Assembly: GCF_008728515.1 (NCBI RefSeq)
Contig: NC_044986.1
Coordinates: forward strand, 111,216,313 to 111,280,312
DNA length: 64,000 bases
Source of the DNA: Papio anubis
Taxonomy: Eukaryota > Chordata > Mammalia > Primates > Cercopithecidae
Reading direction: 5' to 3'
Part shown: positions 45,229 to 56,814 of the stretch, piece after piece
Layout: every line of letters starts with the position of its first letter
Numbering within the stretch: position 1 is the stretch's first letter
Made by a program: the position numbers and the translations under genes
The notes under the pieces: generated by a model
Told to the model about the DNA's origin: nothing
Seen by the model: the letters and a program-made list of their open reading frames with translations, nothing else
The model's database searches: none

Positions 45229-45539
45229 GGCCGGGCGCGGTGGCTCAAGCCTGTAATCCCAGCACTTTGGGAGGCCGAGATGGGCATATCACGAGGTCAG
45301 GAGATCGAGACCATCCTGGCTAACATGGTGAAACCCCGTCTCTACTAAAAAATACAGAAAACTAGCCGGGCGAGGTGACGGGTGCCTGTAGTCCCAGCTA
45401 CTCGGGAGGCTGAGGCAGGAGAATGGTGGGAACCCGGGAGGCGGAGCTTGCAGTGAGCTGAGATCCAGCCACTGCACTCCAGCCCGGGCGACAGAGCAAG
45501 ACTCTGTCTCAAAAAAAAAAAAAAAAAAAAAAAAAAAAT
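45229..45539 (+). mobile_element. AluYR (full-length, young)
   Basis: GGCCGGGCGCGGTGGCTCAA, ACTAGCCGGGCGAGGTGACG, GAGATCCAGCCACTGCACTC and a 32-bp poly(A). It is nearly unmutated and inserted in the poly(T) of the L1P. Confidence 0.95.
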
Positions 45540-46090
45540 TATTTTACTTAAATTTCTGGGATACGTTTGCAGAACATGCAGGTTTGTTACATATTTATAC
45601 ATGTGCCATGGTGGTTTGCTACACCTATCAACCCGTCATTTAGGTTTTAAGCCCTGCATACATTAGGTATTTGTCCTAATGCTCTCCTTCCCTTTGCCCC
45701 CAACCCCCCGACAGGCCTCAGTGTGTGATGTTCCCCTCCCCTGTGTCCATGTGTTCTCATTGTTCAACTCTCACTTATGAGTGAGAACATGTGGTGTTTA
45801 GTTTTCTGTTCCTGTGTTAGTTTGCTGAGAATGATGGTTTCCAGCTTCATTTATATCCCTGCAAAGGACATGAACTCATTCTTTTTTATGGCTGCATAGT
45901 ATTCCATGGTGTATATGTGCCACATTTTCTTTATCCAGTCTATCATTCATGAGCATTTGGATTGGTTCCAAGTCTTTGCTATTGTAAATAGTGCTTCAAT
46001 AAACATACGTGTGTATGTGTCTTTATAGTAAAATGATTTATAATCTTTTGGGTATATACCCAGTAATGGGACTGCTGGCTCAAATGGTAT
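45540..46090 (-). mobile_element. L1P 3' end (antisense)
   Basis: AATTTCTGGGATACGTTTGC, CCCCGACAGGCCTCAGTGTG, GTATTCCATGGTGTATATGT and AGTAATGGGACTGCTGGCTC. It is 5'-truncated within ORF2. Confidence 0.92.
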
Positions 46091-46355
46091 TTCCACCTAG
46101 GGATTTTTAAGCTCCTCAGGTGATTCTAGTGCACCCAAGATTGTGAATCACTGGTCTACAGTGAAGCTTCCCTGATCCTATGACTCTTTTTACTTCATAT
46201 GCCACTGTGTTGATCCCTCCCTTTATCTACTTCATGTACTTCATGTCTATGTGCCCCACACTCATCACACTAGTCCTTGAGGGCAGGGACCCTGGCTAAT
46301 TTGTATAAGCATTTTCACTGCCTAGGACCAGGCTTGGCACAAAGCAAAGGTTTAA
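46090..46355. repeat. MER5A right end, then L2 (antisense) 3' end
   Basis: TTTTTAAGCTCCTCAGGTGA ... GTGAATCACTGG completes the MER5A (to 46158). CTTGAGGGCAGGGACCCTGG and CAGGCTTGGCACAAAGCAAA complete the L2. Confidence 0.75.
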
Positions 46356-46375
46356 TTAATGTCAGTTGCATACAG

Positions 46376-46458
46376 CAATGACCTTGGGCAGCCTAGATAT
46401 CCTTTCTGGACCTCATTTTTCTTTTCCATAAAATGGGGATAAAAATATTTAACTTCAT
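46376..46458 (+). repeat. MIR fragment
   Basis: CAATGACCTTGGGCAGCCTA and CCATAAAATGGGGATAAAAA. Confidence 0.65.
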
Positions 46459-46459
46459 C

Positions 46460-46755
46460 AGGTGCAGTAGCTTGCATTTGTAATCCCAGTGCTTTGGGAG
46501 GTCAAGGCAGGAGGACTGCTTGAGGTCAGGAGTTTGAAATCAGCCTGGACAACAAACTGAAATCTCATCTCTACAAAAATGAAAATTAAAAAAACATAGG
46601 CAGGTATGACAATGCACACCTGTGGTCCTAGCTCCTTGGGAGGCTGAGGTGGGAGGATTGCTTGAGCCCAGAAGGTCAAGGCTGCAATGAGTTATGAATG
46701 CACCACTGTACTCCAGCCTGGGCCAAAGAGCAAGACCTTATTATTTTTTTTTTTA
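46460..46755 (+). mobile_element. AluJ-like
   Basis: CAGGTGCAGTAGCTTGCATT to AAAGAGCAAGACCTTATTAT. Strongly diverged, with a decayed tail. Confidence 0.9.
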
Positions 46756-46759
46756 AACT

Positions 46760-48035
46760 ACACATATATCTATCTAACTTGAAGAGTTGAGAATTGAACA
46801 ACTGATGTAAAGTGCCTGGCTCGTATTTTACTTGCTATTCATTATGAGGCAGATTAATAGGGAAGAACATTCTGCCATTTCCCCATCAGGCGTGAATCTA
46901 AAGCCTACTCTTGTCAAAAATTAAAGAGAAAAATCTACCCAGAATGAATGCCCACATACTCTTTATCTCGTAAGCCAGAGATGCTGAATGAGATTATGAC
47001 TTGAAAGTGTTCAGAGGTGACTGGAGGTGAATGTACGTAGTGTTTTGCTGATAACTGGACACTGGAAGCATGTGTGTCCCCCGCCCAGCTGAGTGCTTTG
47101 CAAGCAGTTTTGCAAATAAATCACCATGTGGTAAGAGGGAATCAATATGACCTCCCAACCCACTATTCTCATCTATAAGGAGATATTAGGGTGGGGAAGC
47201 TGTTGACAAAGAGAAGGATGTATTTCTTGAGGCCTTCAGTGATGGATAACCCACAAAAATTACCCCTGCTGGTCCATCTTGACTTCTGCAGCCACTTGGA
47301 ATGGACACCCTGTGGCTAGTTCTTCTTTCCTTTCCCCTTGACTTTGATTTAGTGTCTTCTGTCTTTATATCTCTCACTGGCTTTATTTTCAAAAATAGTA
47401 ATTTCTATCGCTGGTGATTTAAAAAAAAAAAGTGCACACATACACACATACACACACACACACACACACACCCCTTATACCAAAGAAAGAAATAATCAAA
47501 ATGGGAGAAAGATCATTGCTGGCTATTTTTCAAGAGAGTTGATGGATTGGAGTAAGTTTAGATCAATGGAAAAACCTTGACGAAAAAAATTATGCAAATG
47601 CAGTTGATATTAAAAATGCAAGTAATGATCCAAGCCATGACTTTGAGCCCAGCTCTCAGACCACCCACAAACTCACAAACATTGTGTTGAGTGGACATTT
47701 CTTTTTACTTTTCAGGTTATTCAAGAGGCTTCCTTACTCCATAAATATGTGAGGGAGAGGAGGGTGGCAGTGAACAAGAGACAGAGGGAGCGAGAGAAGA
47801 GGAGAGAATATGATGATAGGGTTACTGATCACTGGCATACTTAGCTCAGTCCCTTTTCCTTTGTTTGAGATGTAAGAGTTTGCTGTTAGGATGTATTTTT
47901 TATATTTTTTCCATCTGCATAGAACTTTTCTATTTACTTTAAATTCCCTGAAATCGCTTTTTAAAGTTTCTTGCTTAAAATTAGGAAGTGAAGTGGGCTA
48001 TTAAAGAATGGAAATTTAGTGAAGCATCTTGATGT
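46760..48035. other. Single-copy sequence with a (CA)n
   Basis: A (CA)n microsatellite lies at 47432-47472. No exon is supported. Confidence 0.5.
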
Positions 48036-48039
48036 CTTG

Positions 48040-48380
48040 TTTTAGTGTGGGTTTCCCGAGAAGCCCCAGTGGGAGAGTGGGGAAGTGATTCAAGGAAGGG
48101 AAGTCTGTTATTAAGTCAGCTGCCACAGTGGACAACTGGAGCTTAATACCACAGGGAACCTCTAAGAAGAATGTAAAACACATGCCTCAGAATTGTCCCA
48201 CTGGAGGGTGAGGGAGCTGGGGTATTTATACACCAATTCCCAAGAGTCATCAGTTGAGGGCTGCTCCTGGGAGGTGTTAATTGCTTGTCACTTCCAGCCT
48301 GTGGAGTTCCAGGCTATCATCTTCCTTGGCTCTAGAAGATGCCCCATGGCACAGACATGTAGCTGCTGACAGTTGCGAAT
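48040..48380. repeat. Probable old interspersed repeat, unassigned
   Basis: GTGGGTTTCCCGAGAAGCCC, CAGCTGCCACAGTGGACAAC, ATGCCTCAGAATTGTC and CAGCCTGTGGAGTTCCAGGC read like a decayed mammalian repeat I have seen but cannot name. Confidence 0.4.
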
Positions 48381-48519
48381 CCAGACTGGAACACATTGGA
48401 ATGGTTAAGATCTAAGAGATGTGGCTCAGGCAGTGTGACAAAAACTCAAGCATGATGGTGCTTTTTCTAAAACAATACACACCTGTTTTTGAAGATTAGG
48501 GAAAAGTCAGAGTTTAAAG

Positions 48520-49043
48520 CAGGGGTCCCCAACTCCTGGGCCATGGACCAGTACTGGTCTGTGGCCTGTTAGGAACTGGGCCACAGCAGGAGGTGAGCAG
48601 TGTGTGAGTGAGCGTAGCTTCATTTGTATTTATAGCTGCTCCCCATTAGTTGCATTATCGCCTGAGCTCTGCCTCCTGTCAGATCAGTGTGACATTAGAT
48701 TCTCACAGGAGCGTGAACCCTATTGTGAACTGCACATGTGAGGGATCTAGGTTGTTTGCTCCTTATGAGAATCTAATGCCTGATGATCTGTCACTGTCTC
48801 CCATCACCCCCAAATGGGACCGTCTAGTTGCAGGAAAACAAGCTCAGGGTTCCCACTGATTCTACATTATGTTGAGTTGCATAATTATTTCATTAGATGT
48901 TACAATGTAATAATAATAGAAATAAAGTACACAATAAATGTAATGAACTTGAATCATCCTAAAACCATCCCCACACCCTGGTCTGTGGAAAAATTGTCCT
49001 CCATGAAACTGGTCCCTGATGCCAAAAAGATTGGGGACCTGTG
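48520..49043 (+). mobile_element. MER1 (hAT-Charlie MITE), complete
   Basis: Terminal CAGGGGTCCCCAAC and the inverted ...TTGGGGACCTGTG bound 524 bp with MER1 landmarks GGAACTGGGCCACAGCAGGA and CTGATGATCTGTCACTGTC. A perfect 8-bp duplication GTTTAAAG (48512-48519 and 49044-49051) is the hAT signature. Confidence 0.93.
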
Positions 49044-49510
49044 GTTTAAAGGACTCTTTAGCGGGGAAGGCACAAAAATGTAGCTGATAATTTGGGAAAT
49101 ATGGAAAAGTCATTTAATCTACCCTGGTACTTTTGGGCAATACTTCCTGCGTAGGATCAAGCCATTTGTGTAAATTTGGCTGTATAGATTTCTAGCTGCC
49201 ATGTGGCTAGACGTGGTTTCCAGGGGAAAGCATGAGATTATGGTTCTTTATCTTGGAATATTACCCCCAAATTTTAGCCTTGGGGAACCTGACAAATGCT
49301 TGACTGTCTTTCAAGCCTGGCTCCATGCTGCACTGTGCTATGGCTTTGGTTCTTTGTTTTCTCAAGCCTGGTGCGCACGTCCTGTCCTGTTGCACTTGTT
49401 CTGCTCGGCTCTGAGGCAGGCACACAAACACCATTGTCCCTGATTTGTAACAGGAGATGCTTCCCACATAGATTCTTATGTGTTCATTTTCTCCAGATTT
49501 GACTGCTTTT

Positions 49511-49977
49511 GGCCAGGCACAGTGGCCCACGCCTGTAATCCCAGCACTTTGGGAGGCCGAGGCGGGTGGGTCACTTGAGGTCAGGAGTTCAAGACCAGCC
49601 TGGTCAACATGGCAAAACCCTGTCTCTACTAAAAATACGAAATTAGCCAGGTGTGGTGATGGAAGCCTGTAATCCCAGCTACTTGGGAGGCTAAGGCAGG
49701 AGAATCGCTTGAACCCAGGAGGCAGAGGTTGCAGTGGGCTGAGATCGCACTATTGCACTCCAGCCTTGGCAACAAGAGCAAAACTCCATCTCAAAAAGAA
49801 AAAAAAATTAGCTGGGTGTAGTGGTACATGCCTGTAATCCCAGCTACTCGGGGGGCTGAGGCAGGAGAATTGCTTGAACCCAGAAAGTGAAGGTTGCAGT
49901 GAGCCAAGATAGTGCCACTGCACTCCAGCCTGGGGGACAGAGCAATACTCTGTTTCTAAAAAAAAAAAAAAAAAAGG
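49511..49977 (+). mobile_element. Trimeric Alu
   Basis: A full Alu dimer (GGCCAGGCACAGTGGCCCAC to CTCCATCTCAAAAAGAAAAA) continues straight into a further right arm (ATTAGCTGGGTGTAGTGGTA to poly(A)). The duplication GATTYGACTGCTTTT (49496-49510 and 49978-49992) flanks the whole 467 bp, so it behaves as one insertion unit. Confidence 0.92.
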
Positions 49978-49982
49978 GATTC

Positions 49983-50390
49983 GACTGCTTTTGCTCCCTA
50001 GAAATTCATATGTTGAAGCCTTAACCTTTAATATGATGAAATTAGGAGGTGGGGACTTTGGAAGATAATTAGGTTTAGATAAGATCATGAAGGTAGAAAC
50101 CCCATAATTGGATTAGAGACACCAGACACTTACAAGAAGAGTTACTAGAGAGCTTTCCCTTTCTTTCTTTCTCTCTCTGTCTCTCTTTCTCTTTCTCCCC
50201 CTACCATGTGAGGATACAACCAGAACACAGCCATGTGCAAACCAGGAAGGGGGTCTTAACTAGGCACTGGATCTGCCAGAGCCTTAATCTTGGACTTCCC
50301 AGCTTCCAGCACTCTAAGAAGTAAGTTTGCTGTTTAAGCCACTCAGCCTACAGCGTATTTGATATAGCAGTCCAAACCAACTAAGACAGG
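49983..50390 (+). mobile_element. MLT1 (ERVL-MaLR) LTR
   Basis: AAATTCATATGTTGAAGCCT, TTAGGAGGTGGGGACTTTGG, ACCATGTGAGGATACAACCA, GCCAGAGCCTTAATCTTGGA and CAGTCCAAACCAACTAAGAC follow MLT1 order. The 5' end is truncated. Confidence 0.88.
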
Positions 50391-50394
50391 CACT

Positions 50395-51205
50395 TTGATT
50401 GAACATGAAATCCAGAGTTAAAGATATTCTGTGGTTTACAAACCTTGCCTTTGAGGAGACATCTTAATCTCTTTCTCCATTCCCTTCCCTTTTCTTCTCC
50501 TACCCATTCTCTATAAGGGAACCATAAGTGTCTCTAGTTGCAAGTAGAGTTTCTAGCTTCTAGAAAACTCAGTCAAGCTCCATAAGCCAGCCCCACAAGC
50601 CTGGCTCTGTAGGGAGACAGGAGGGTGCTGACGATCTGAGAGTCTCAGTTTTTCCTGCAGCCTTGTGGATCTACAAACACAAAGCCCTACCCAAAGGCAT
50701 CTGGTCCTCAGGTGCTGTTTCTCTTCTCCCTGTGGAGCTGGGTTTGTTTTTGTGGAAATCTAAACCATATGTTTCTATTTCATTTATATTACATTCAAAG
50801 CAATGTTGTTTCCCTGCAGCCTTTTGAAGTTATGGGAGCTTTATGGATGGTTCTGCAAATGTTTACTTTTGAGCCTTCATTCTCAAATGAACTCTAGAAA
50901 TGTCCCTGCTTCATTTCCTCACAGTCAGTGGCCCTGGAGGAGAAGACACTGGAGTCCAGTGCTTTAAGACCTAGGTATTGGGGCCTGGGGACTTCAGTGT
51001 GGATGAGCTTCTGTCATTTCCTTCAGGCTGTTTCCTGTCCTCACTATTAGTGGGTTCCTGGGAACTTGTGTGAAGGTGTTTCGGTGTTGATTTTTTTTTT
51101 TTTTTTCTTCTGGGAAGGTTTTGGTCTAAGCTTCTCATCCTAGGGAATGCTCTCCTCCTGAAAATAAAAATGTGACCACCTGCTCCAGACAATTACTGGA
51201 GTTAA
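50395..51205. other. Single-copy sequence
   Basis: A poly(T) run lies at 51089-51106. Nothing else recognised. Confidence 0.5.
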
Positions 51206-51214
51206 TTCATAAGG

Positions 51215-51658
51215 TTCACAGTGAACTGGGGTTCGGTACCACATTAGCAGATGGACAATTTGACCACGTGGGTTATCTGCAACATTTTCTACAAAGCTAT
51301 AGTAATCAAAATAGCATGGTAACTGTTTTCTAGTCTATTCAATGGAATAGAATTAAGAGTTTAGAAATAAGCCATTATGCTTATGGTCAATTGAATTTTG
51401 ACAAGGATTCCAACAAAGTTCAATGGAGAAATAATAGTGATTTCAACAAATAGTGTTGGAACAACTGGATAGACACATGCAAAAGAAGGCCATTGGACTC
51501 CTACCTCACACTATGTACAAAAATTACCCCCAAATGTATCAAAGACCTAAAAATAAGAGCTAAATGTAAGACATTTGCAAAGAAGACCTAAATATAAGAC
51601 ACAAATATTAGAGCTAAATATAAGACACATAGAAGACACATGCATAGAAGACACATGC
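51215..51658 (+). mobile_element. L1M, part 1
   Basis: CTACAAAGCTATAGTAATCA, GTCAATTGAATTTTGACAAG and CCTACCTCACACTATGTACA are sense ORF2 C-terminal text of an old L1. From about 51560 it degenerates into repeats of AAATATAAGACACAAATAT-type units, where the pseudogene inserted. Confidence 0.85.
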
Positions 51659-52701
51659 AGCCTTTCCGCACTACCCACAGAGGAGTCCATTTGGCACTGT
51701 TCTGGATTCCCATCATAACTTAAAGGGAAACTTTCACAGTGTCTGAAGCCCTTGATGTCCTGCAAATGAAGAAGGAGGATGCCCTTAAGTTCCTTGGAGC
51801 AGGAACCCACTTAGGTGGCACTAATCTTGACTTTCAAATGGAACAGCACATCTATAAAAGGAAAAGTGATGGCATCTACATCATAAATCTGAAGAGGACC
51901 TGGGAGAAGCTTCTGTTGGCAGTTCATGCCATTGTTGCCATTGAAAACCCTGCTGATGTCAGTGTCATGTCCTCCAGGTATACTGGCCAGGGGGCCCTGC
52001 TGAAGTTTGTTGCTGCCACTGGAGCCACTCTAATTGCTGGCCAGTTCACTCCTGGAGCCTTCACTAACCAGATCCAGGCAGCCTTCTGGGAGCCATGGTT
52101 TCTTGTGGTTACTGACCCTAGAGCTGACCACCAGCCTCTTGCAGAGGAAGCTTATGTTAACCTTCCCATCATTGCTCTGTGTCACACAGATTCCCCTATG
52201 TGCTATGTGGACATTGCCATTCCATGCAACAGTAAGGGAGCTCACACAGTGGGTTTGATGTGGTGGATGCTGGCCTGAGAAGTTTTGTGCATGCATGGCA
52301 CCATTTCCTGCAAACACCCATGGGAGGTCATGCCTGATCTCTACTTGTACAGAAATCCTGAAGAAATTAAAAAAGAAGAGCAGACTACTGCTGAAAAGGC
52401 TGTGAGCAAGGAGGAATTTCAGGGTGAATGGACTGCTCCAACTCCTGAGTTCACTGCTACTCAGCCTGAGGTTGCAGACTCATCTGAAGGTGTGCAGATG
52501 CCCTCTGTGCCTATTCAGCAGTTCCCTACTGAAGACTGGAGTGCTTGGCCCACTACAGAAGACTGATCTGCAGCTCCCACTGCTCAGGCCACTGAATGGT
52601 TAGGAGCAACCACTGAATGGTCTTAAGCTGTTCTTGTACTGGCTCTTAAGCAACATGGACACAAAGTTGATGGAAAATAAACATCAATTTCTTAAGAAAA
52701 A
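51659..52701 (+). pseudogene. RPSA: RPSA processed pseudogene
   Basis: An intronless copy of the mRNA for ribosomal protein SA (40S uS2, the laminin receptor precursor). It has 5' UTR from the oligopyrimidine start (CCTTTCCGC), an ATG at 51739, 3' UTR and AATAAA (52676-52681), then a short A-rich tail. The frame starts MSEALDVLQM and stays in register for 295 codons to TAA at 52624-52626, matching RPSA length. TGA at 52276 replaces the Arg of the ...MLAREV segment, and TGA at 52564 replaces a Trp in the C-terminal TEDW repeats. Many missense changes are present. A perfect AAGACACATGC duplication (51648-51658 and 52702-52712) marks L1-mediated insertion into an L1M. It lacks a promoter and is unlikely to make functional protein. 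Confidence 0.97.
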
Positions 52702-52712
52702 AAGACACATGC

Positions 52713-53735
52713 CAAAGAAGATCTAAATATAAGACACAAATATAAGACCTAAATATAAGACACATGTGAAAGAAGGCCCTTGGACCCCTGCCTCACACTA
52801 TATACAAAAATTAACCCCCAAATATATCAAAGATCTAAATATGAGAGCTAAGACAATACAATCTTAGAAGAAAACATAGGAGTAAGTCTTCATGACCTTG
52901 GATTAGGCAGTGGTTTCTAAGATATGACACCCAAAAGACAAGCAATAAAATAAAAAATAGATTAATTGGACTTTATCAAAATTAAAAACTTTTGTACTTC
53001 AAAAGGTTCCATAAAGAAATTAAAAAGACAACCTATAGGATAAGAGAAAATATTTGCAAAGTATATATCTGATAAGAGACTTATATCTAGACTATATAAA
53101 GAACTATATATATTGCAACTTGACAATAAAAAGACCAATTAAAAATGGGCAAAGGATTTGACCAGATATTTATCCAAAGAAGACATACAAATGGCCAAGA
53201 ATTACATGAAAAGATTCTCAATATTAGTCATTAGGAAAATGCAAATCAAAACAGCGGAGAGTACAACTTTACACCCATTAGGATGACTATAATAAATAAA
53301 AGACAGATAAATAACAAATGTTGACAAGGATTCAGAGAACAACTCAATAGCCATCAACTGATAAATGGATGAGCAGCATGGAATATGTCTATACAATGGA
53401 ATATTATTTGGCAATGAAAAGGGATGAAGTACAGATATAGGCTACAATAGGTAACAACCTTGAAAACATTATGCTAAGTGAAATAAATCATTCACAAATG
53501 CCACATATCATGTGATTTCATTTTTATAAAATGTACAAAATTGGCAAATCTATAGGGATAGGAAATCGAATAGTATTTGTTAGGGATTGTGTGGGAGGAA
53601 GGAATGGGGAATGACTGCTAATAGGTGTGAGGTTTCTTTTTAGAGTAATGAAAATATTCTGGAATTAGTAGTGATGTTTGAACAATTTTGTGACTGCACT
53701 AATAAATCATCAAATTGTACACTTAGAAAATAAAT
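52713..53735 (+). mobile_element. L1M, part 2 (3' end)
   Basis: GCCTCACACTATATACAAAA, GACCTTGGATTAGGCAGTGG, ATCAACTGATAAATGGATGA and TCATCAAATTGTACACTTAG complete the old L1 down to its 3' UTR. It overlaps part 1 in content (the CCTCACACTAT...AAATTA segment occurs on both sides), indicating a duplication around the insertion. Confidence 0.88.
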
Positions 53736-53756
53736 CCATAAAAAAGTATGTCCTTT

Positions 53757-55010
53757 AGATTCCCTATTTAATAAATGGTGCTGGGAAAACTGGCTAGCCA
53801 TATGTAGAAAGCTGAAACTGGATCATTTCCTTACACCTTATACAAACATTAATTCAAGATGGATTAAAGACTTAAATGTTAGACCTAAAACCATAAAAAA
53901 ACCCTAGAAGAAAACCTAGGCAATACCATTCAGGACATAGGCATGGGCAAGCACTTCATGACTAAAACACCAAAAGCAATGGCAACAAAAGCCAAAATAG
54001 ACAAATGGGATCTAATTAAACTAAGAGCTTCTGCACAGCAAAAGAAACTACTATCAGAGTGAACAGGCAGCCTACAGAATGGGAGAAAAATTTTGCAATC
54101 TATCCATCTGACAAAGGACTAATATCCAGAATCTACAAAGAACTTAAACAAATTTACAAGAAAAAAAATGAAACAACCCCATCAAAAAGTGGGCAAAGGA
54201 TATGAACAGACACTTCTCAAAAGAAGACATGTATGCAGCCAACAGACACATGAAAAAATGCTCGTCATCACTGGTCATCAGAGAAATGCAAATCAAAACC
54301 ACAATGAGATACCATCTCACACCAGTTAGAATGGTGATCATTAAAAAGTCAGGAAACAACAGGTGCTGGAGAGGATGTGGAGAAACAGGAACACTTTTCA
54401 CTGTTGGTGGGAGTGTAAATTAGTTCAACCATTGTGGAAGACAGTGTGGCTATTCCTCAGGGATCTAGAACTAGAAATACCATTTGACCCAGTGATCCCA
54501 TTACTGGCTATATACCCAAAGGATTATAAATCATGCTACTATAAAGACACATGCACACGTACGTTTATTGTGGCACTATTCACAATAGCAAAGACTTGGA
54601 ACCAACCCAAATGTTCATCAATGGTAGATTGGATTAAGAAAATGTGGCACATATACACCATGGAATGCTGTGCAGCCATTAAAAAGGATAAGTTCATGTC
54701 CTTTGCAGGGATATGGATGCAGCTGGAAACCACCATTCTCAGCAAACTATCGCAAGGACAGAAAACCAAACGCTGCATATTCTCACTCATAGGTGGGAAC
54801 TGAACAATGAGAACACTTGGACACAGGGAGGGGAACATCACACACTGGGGCCTGTCAGGGGGTGGGGGCTGGGGGAGGGATAGCATTAGGAGAAATACCT
54901 ATGTAAATGATGAGTTGATGGATGCAGTACACCAACATGGTGCATGTGTACCTATGTGACAAACCTGCACATTGTGCACATGTACCCTAGAACTTAAAGT
55001 ATAAAAAAAA
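53757..55010 (+). mobile_element. L1PA/PB 3' end with poly(A)
   Basis: TTCCCTATTTAATAAATGGT to CTAGAACTTAAAGTATAAAA and poly(A). It is 5'-truncated within ORF2. The frame at 54363-54803 is the ORF2p C-terminal region, including the ICRKL-to-Cys-rich segment remnants. AAAAGTATGT duplications (about 53743 and 55019) flank it. Confidence 0.93.
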
Positions 55011-55303
55011 AATTATACAAAAGTATGTTGCTTTAAAATTATTAGATATTCTACAGGGAGGGGAAAGGTGATAAAAGCAGCATTTTTCAGTGAATTCTAG
55101 GTCCTCTGGATTACTTTCGTTCTTCAAATGCTTGCCTGGGAACTTCTAGAATTTAAGACAATGATGTCTGGTAGAGTTTTGAGGGAACCATTCTGCTCAT
55201 TATAATTTTCTTATATTTCTAAAATAACCTTTCAACTGATTGATGAATTGGAGCTGATAAAGCCCTACAGCTTTTAAAATTTACTTTAAAAATACCAAAA
55301 ATA

Positions 55304-55600
55304 GGCCAGGCGTGGTGGCTCACACCTGTAATCCCAGCACTTTGGAAGGCTGAGGCAGGTGGATAACCTGAGGTCAGGAGTTCGAGACCAGCCTGGCCAA
55401 CATGGTAAAACCCTGTCTCTACTAAAAACGCAGAAATTAGCCAGGTGTGGTGGTGCACACCTGTAATCCCAGCTACTCAGGAGCCTGAGGCAGGAGAATC
55501 ACTTGAACGTGGGAGGCGGAGGTTGCAGTGAGCCCAGATCGTGCCACTGCACTCCAGCCTGGGCAACAGAGCAAGATTCCTTTTCAAAGGAAAAAAAAAA
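55304..55600 (+). mobile_element. AluS (full-length)
   Basis: GGCCAGGCGTGGTGGCTCAC to GAGCAAGATTCCTTTTCAAA. Flanking AYACCAAAAA-like duplications. Confidence 0.94.
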
Positions 55601-55699
55601 TTACCAAAAAGCTACGTCTTTTTACTGGAAACAGGAGTACAAGTTGGAAGGGTTCTGGCACCATCAGGGAATCATCTACCTACTTGATAACTACGAAAT

Positions 55700-55840
55700 G
55701 GATGGCAGGAATCATCTAGTCCAGCTCTTTCATTTTGCAGAAAAGGAAACCGAAGCCCAAAGAGGTTGTGACTTCCCTGAGGTCACCAACTGGTTGGAGA
55801 AAGTGGCCAAACTCAGGCCCAGATCTCTTTCCTTCTAGGA
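55700..55840 (-). repeat. MIR-family remnant (antisense)
   Basis: CATTTTGCAGAAAAGGAAAC, CCCAAAGAGGTTGTGACTTC and GAGGTCACCAACTGGTTGG are antisense MIR/MIR3 core text. Confidence 0.65.
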
Positions 55841-55844
55841 GAAG

Positions 55845-56810
55845 GCATTCCCCCAACACATTTTCTCTGTGGGGTACCCAATCCGTCAGGGCCCAGTGAG
55901 GAAAAGAGCCCACGCCATGGCATTTAACAGACAGAATCGAACACAAAGAACTGGAGACAAAGGCATAAGAAGAACTGAACAGCCTACAGGCCATGGTAAG
56001 CCAACCCAGAGATCAGTAACAGCGGGAAGCAGCTCCCACCCTTTCGGTGAGAGAGACAGAAGACAGAGATGGTGTGAGCGGAGCCCAGGAGCCAAGGCCA
56101 CCTGGCAGGAGGAGGAACCACAGCAGAGACACAGCCACTTTTGGGAGTGCTGCCTGAAGCAAAAAGAGAGAGAAGACCATAGATACCCTGGCTTTTCCTT
56201 TCTCTCCCCCTCAAATCCCCTAGTGCCTCCCATTGGCCTTACCTGGCAGGAAGGCAGTATGCAAGGGAGCATGGGAAATGTCTGCTATGGGAGGAACAGG
56301 ATGAGGCTGAGAGCAAGTTGGCAAATGACTGGCGTGTGTTCCCCGGAACAAATGACTAACCCATTTGTATCTTTTACTCTCTACAAAATATTTATGTTCG
56401 TTGAAAGAACATGAATGGATTTCATTTTGATTCTCAAGATGAAAAAAAAATCATTAAAAGCAAAGTATTAATTATGTTGTATTAGGACACTTACGAACCC
56501 ATTTCTAGTTTAATTTAAAAATGTTTATCTCTTCCCTGAGGACAGGCCAGTGAAGTAGGTCAGGATTCTTATTTTAGAGGCAAGAAAATAGGACCAGGAG
56601 AGAATGCGTTTCTGGCTGGAACTCTGACTCCTGAGCTCAGGCCTGAGTGTGTGTTACTTGGGCAGGCTTAGTCCAGTGAATTGAAAATCAGTGAGCCTCA
56701 GATCCTGCTCTATGCCCATCGTCTGACGGCTCAAGCCCTGTCTGACTGGGAAGCCACATCCCCTCCTATCACTAGCTAAGGGCGTTTGATAGGCTGATAA
56801 TAGGAGCAGC
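55845..56810. other. Single-copy or very old sequence
   Basis: A 181-codon + frame (55869-56414) and an overlapping 128-codon - frame both occur. The CCTAGTGCCTCCCATTGGCC segment looks like part of an old mammalian repeat, so a gene is not supported. Confidence 0.4.
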
Positions 56811-56814
56811 CCTA

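Noticed and set aside
54363..54803. 146-codon frame resembling a protein
   Set aside because: It is the degraded C-terminal part of L1 ORF2, not a host gene.
55869..56414. 181-codon open frame on the + strand and 128-codon frame on the - strand
   Set aside because: Partly overlaps a likely old repeat; neither strand has protein-like features or splice support.
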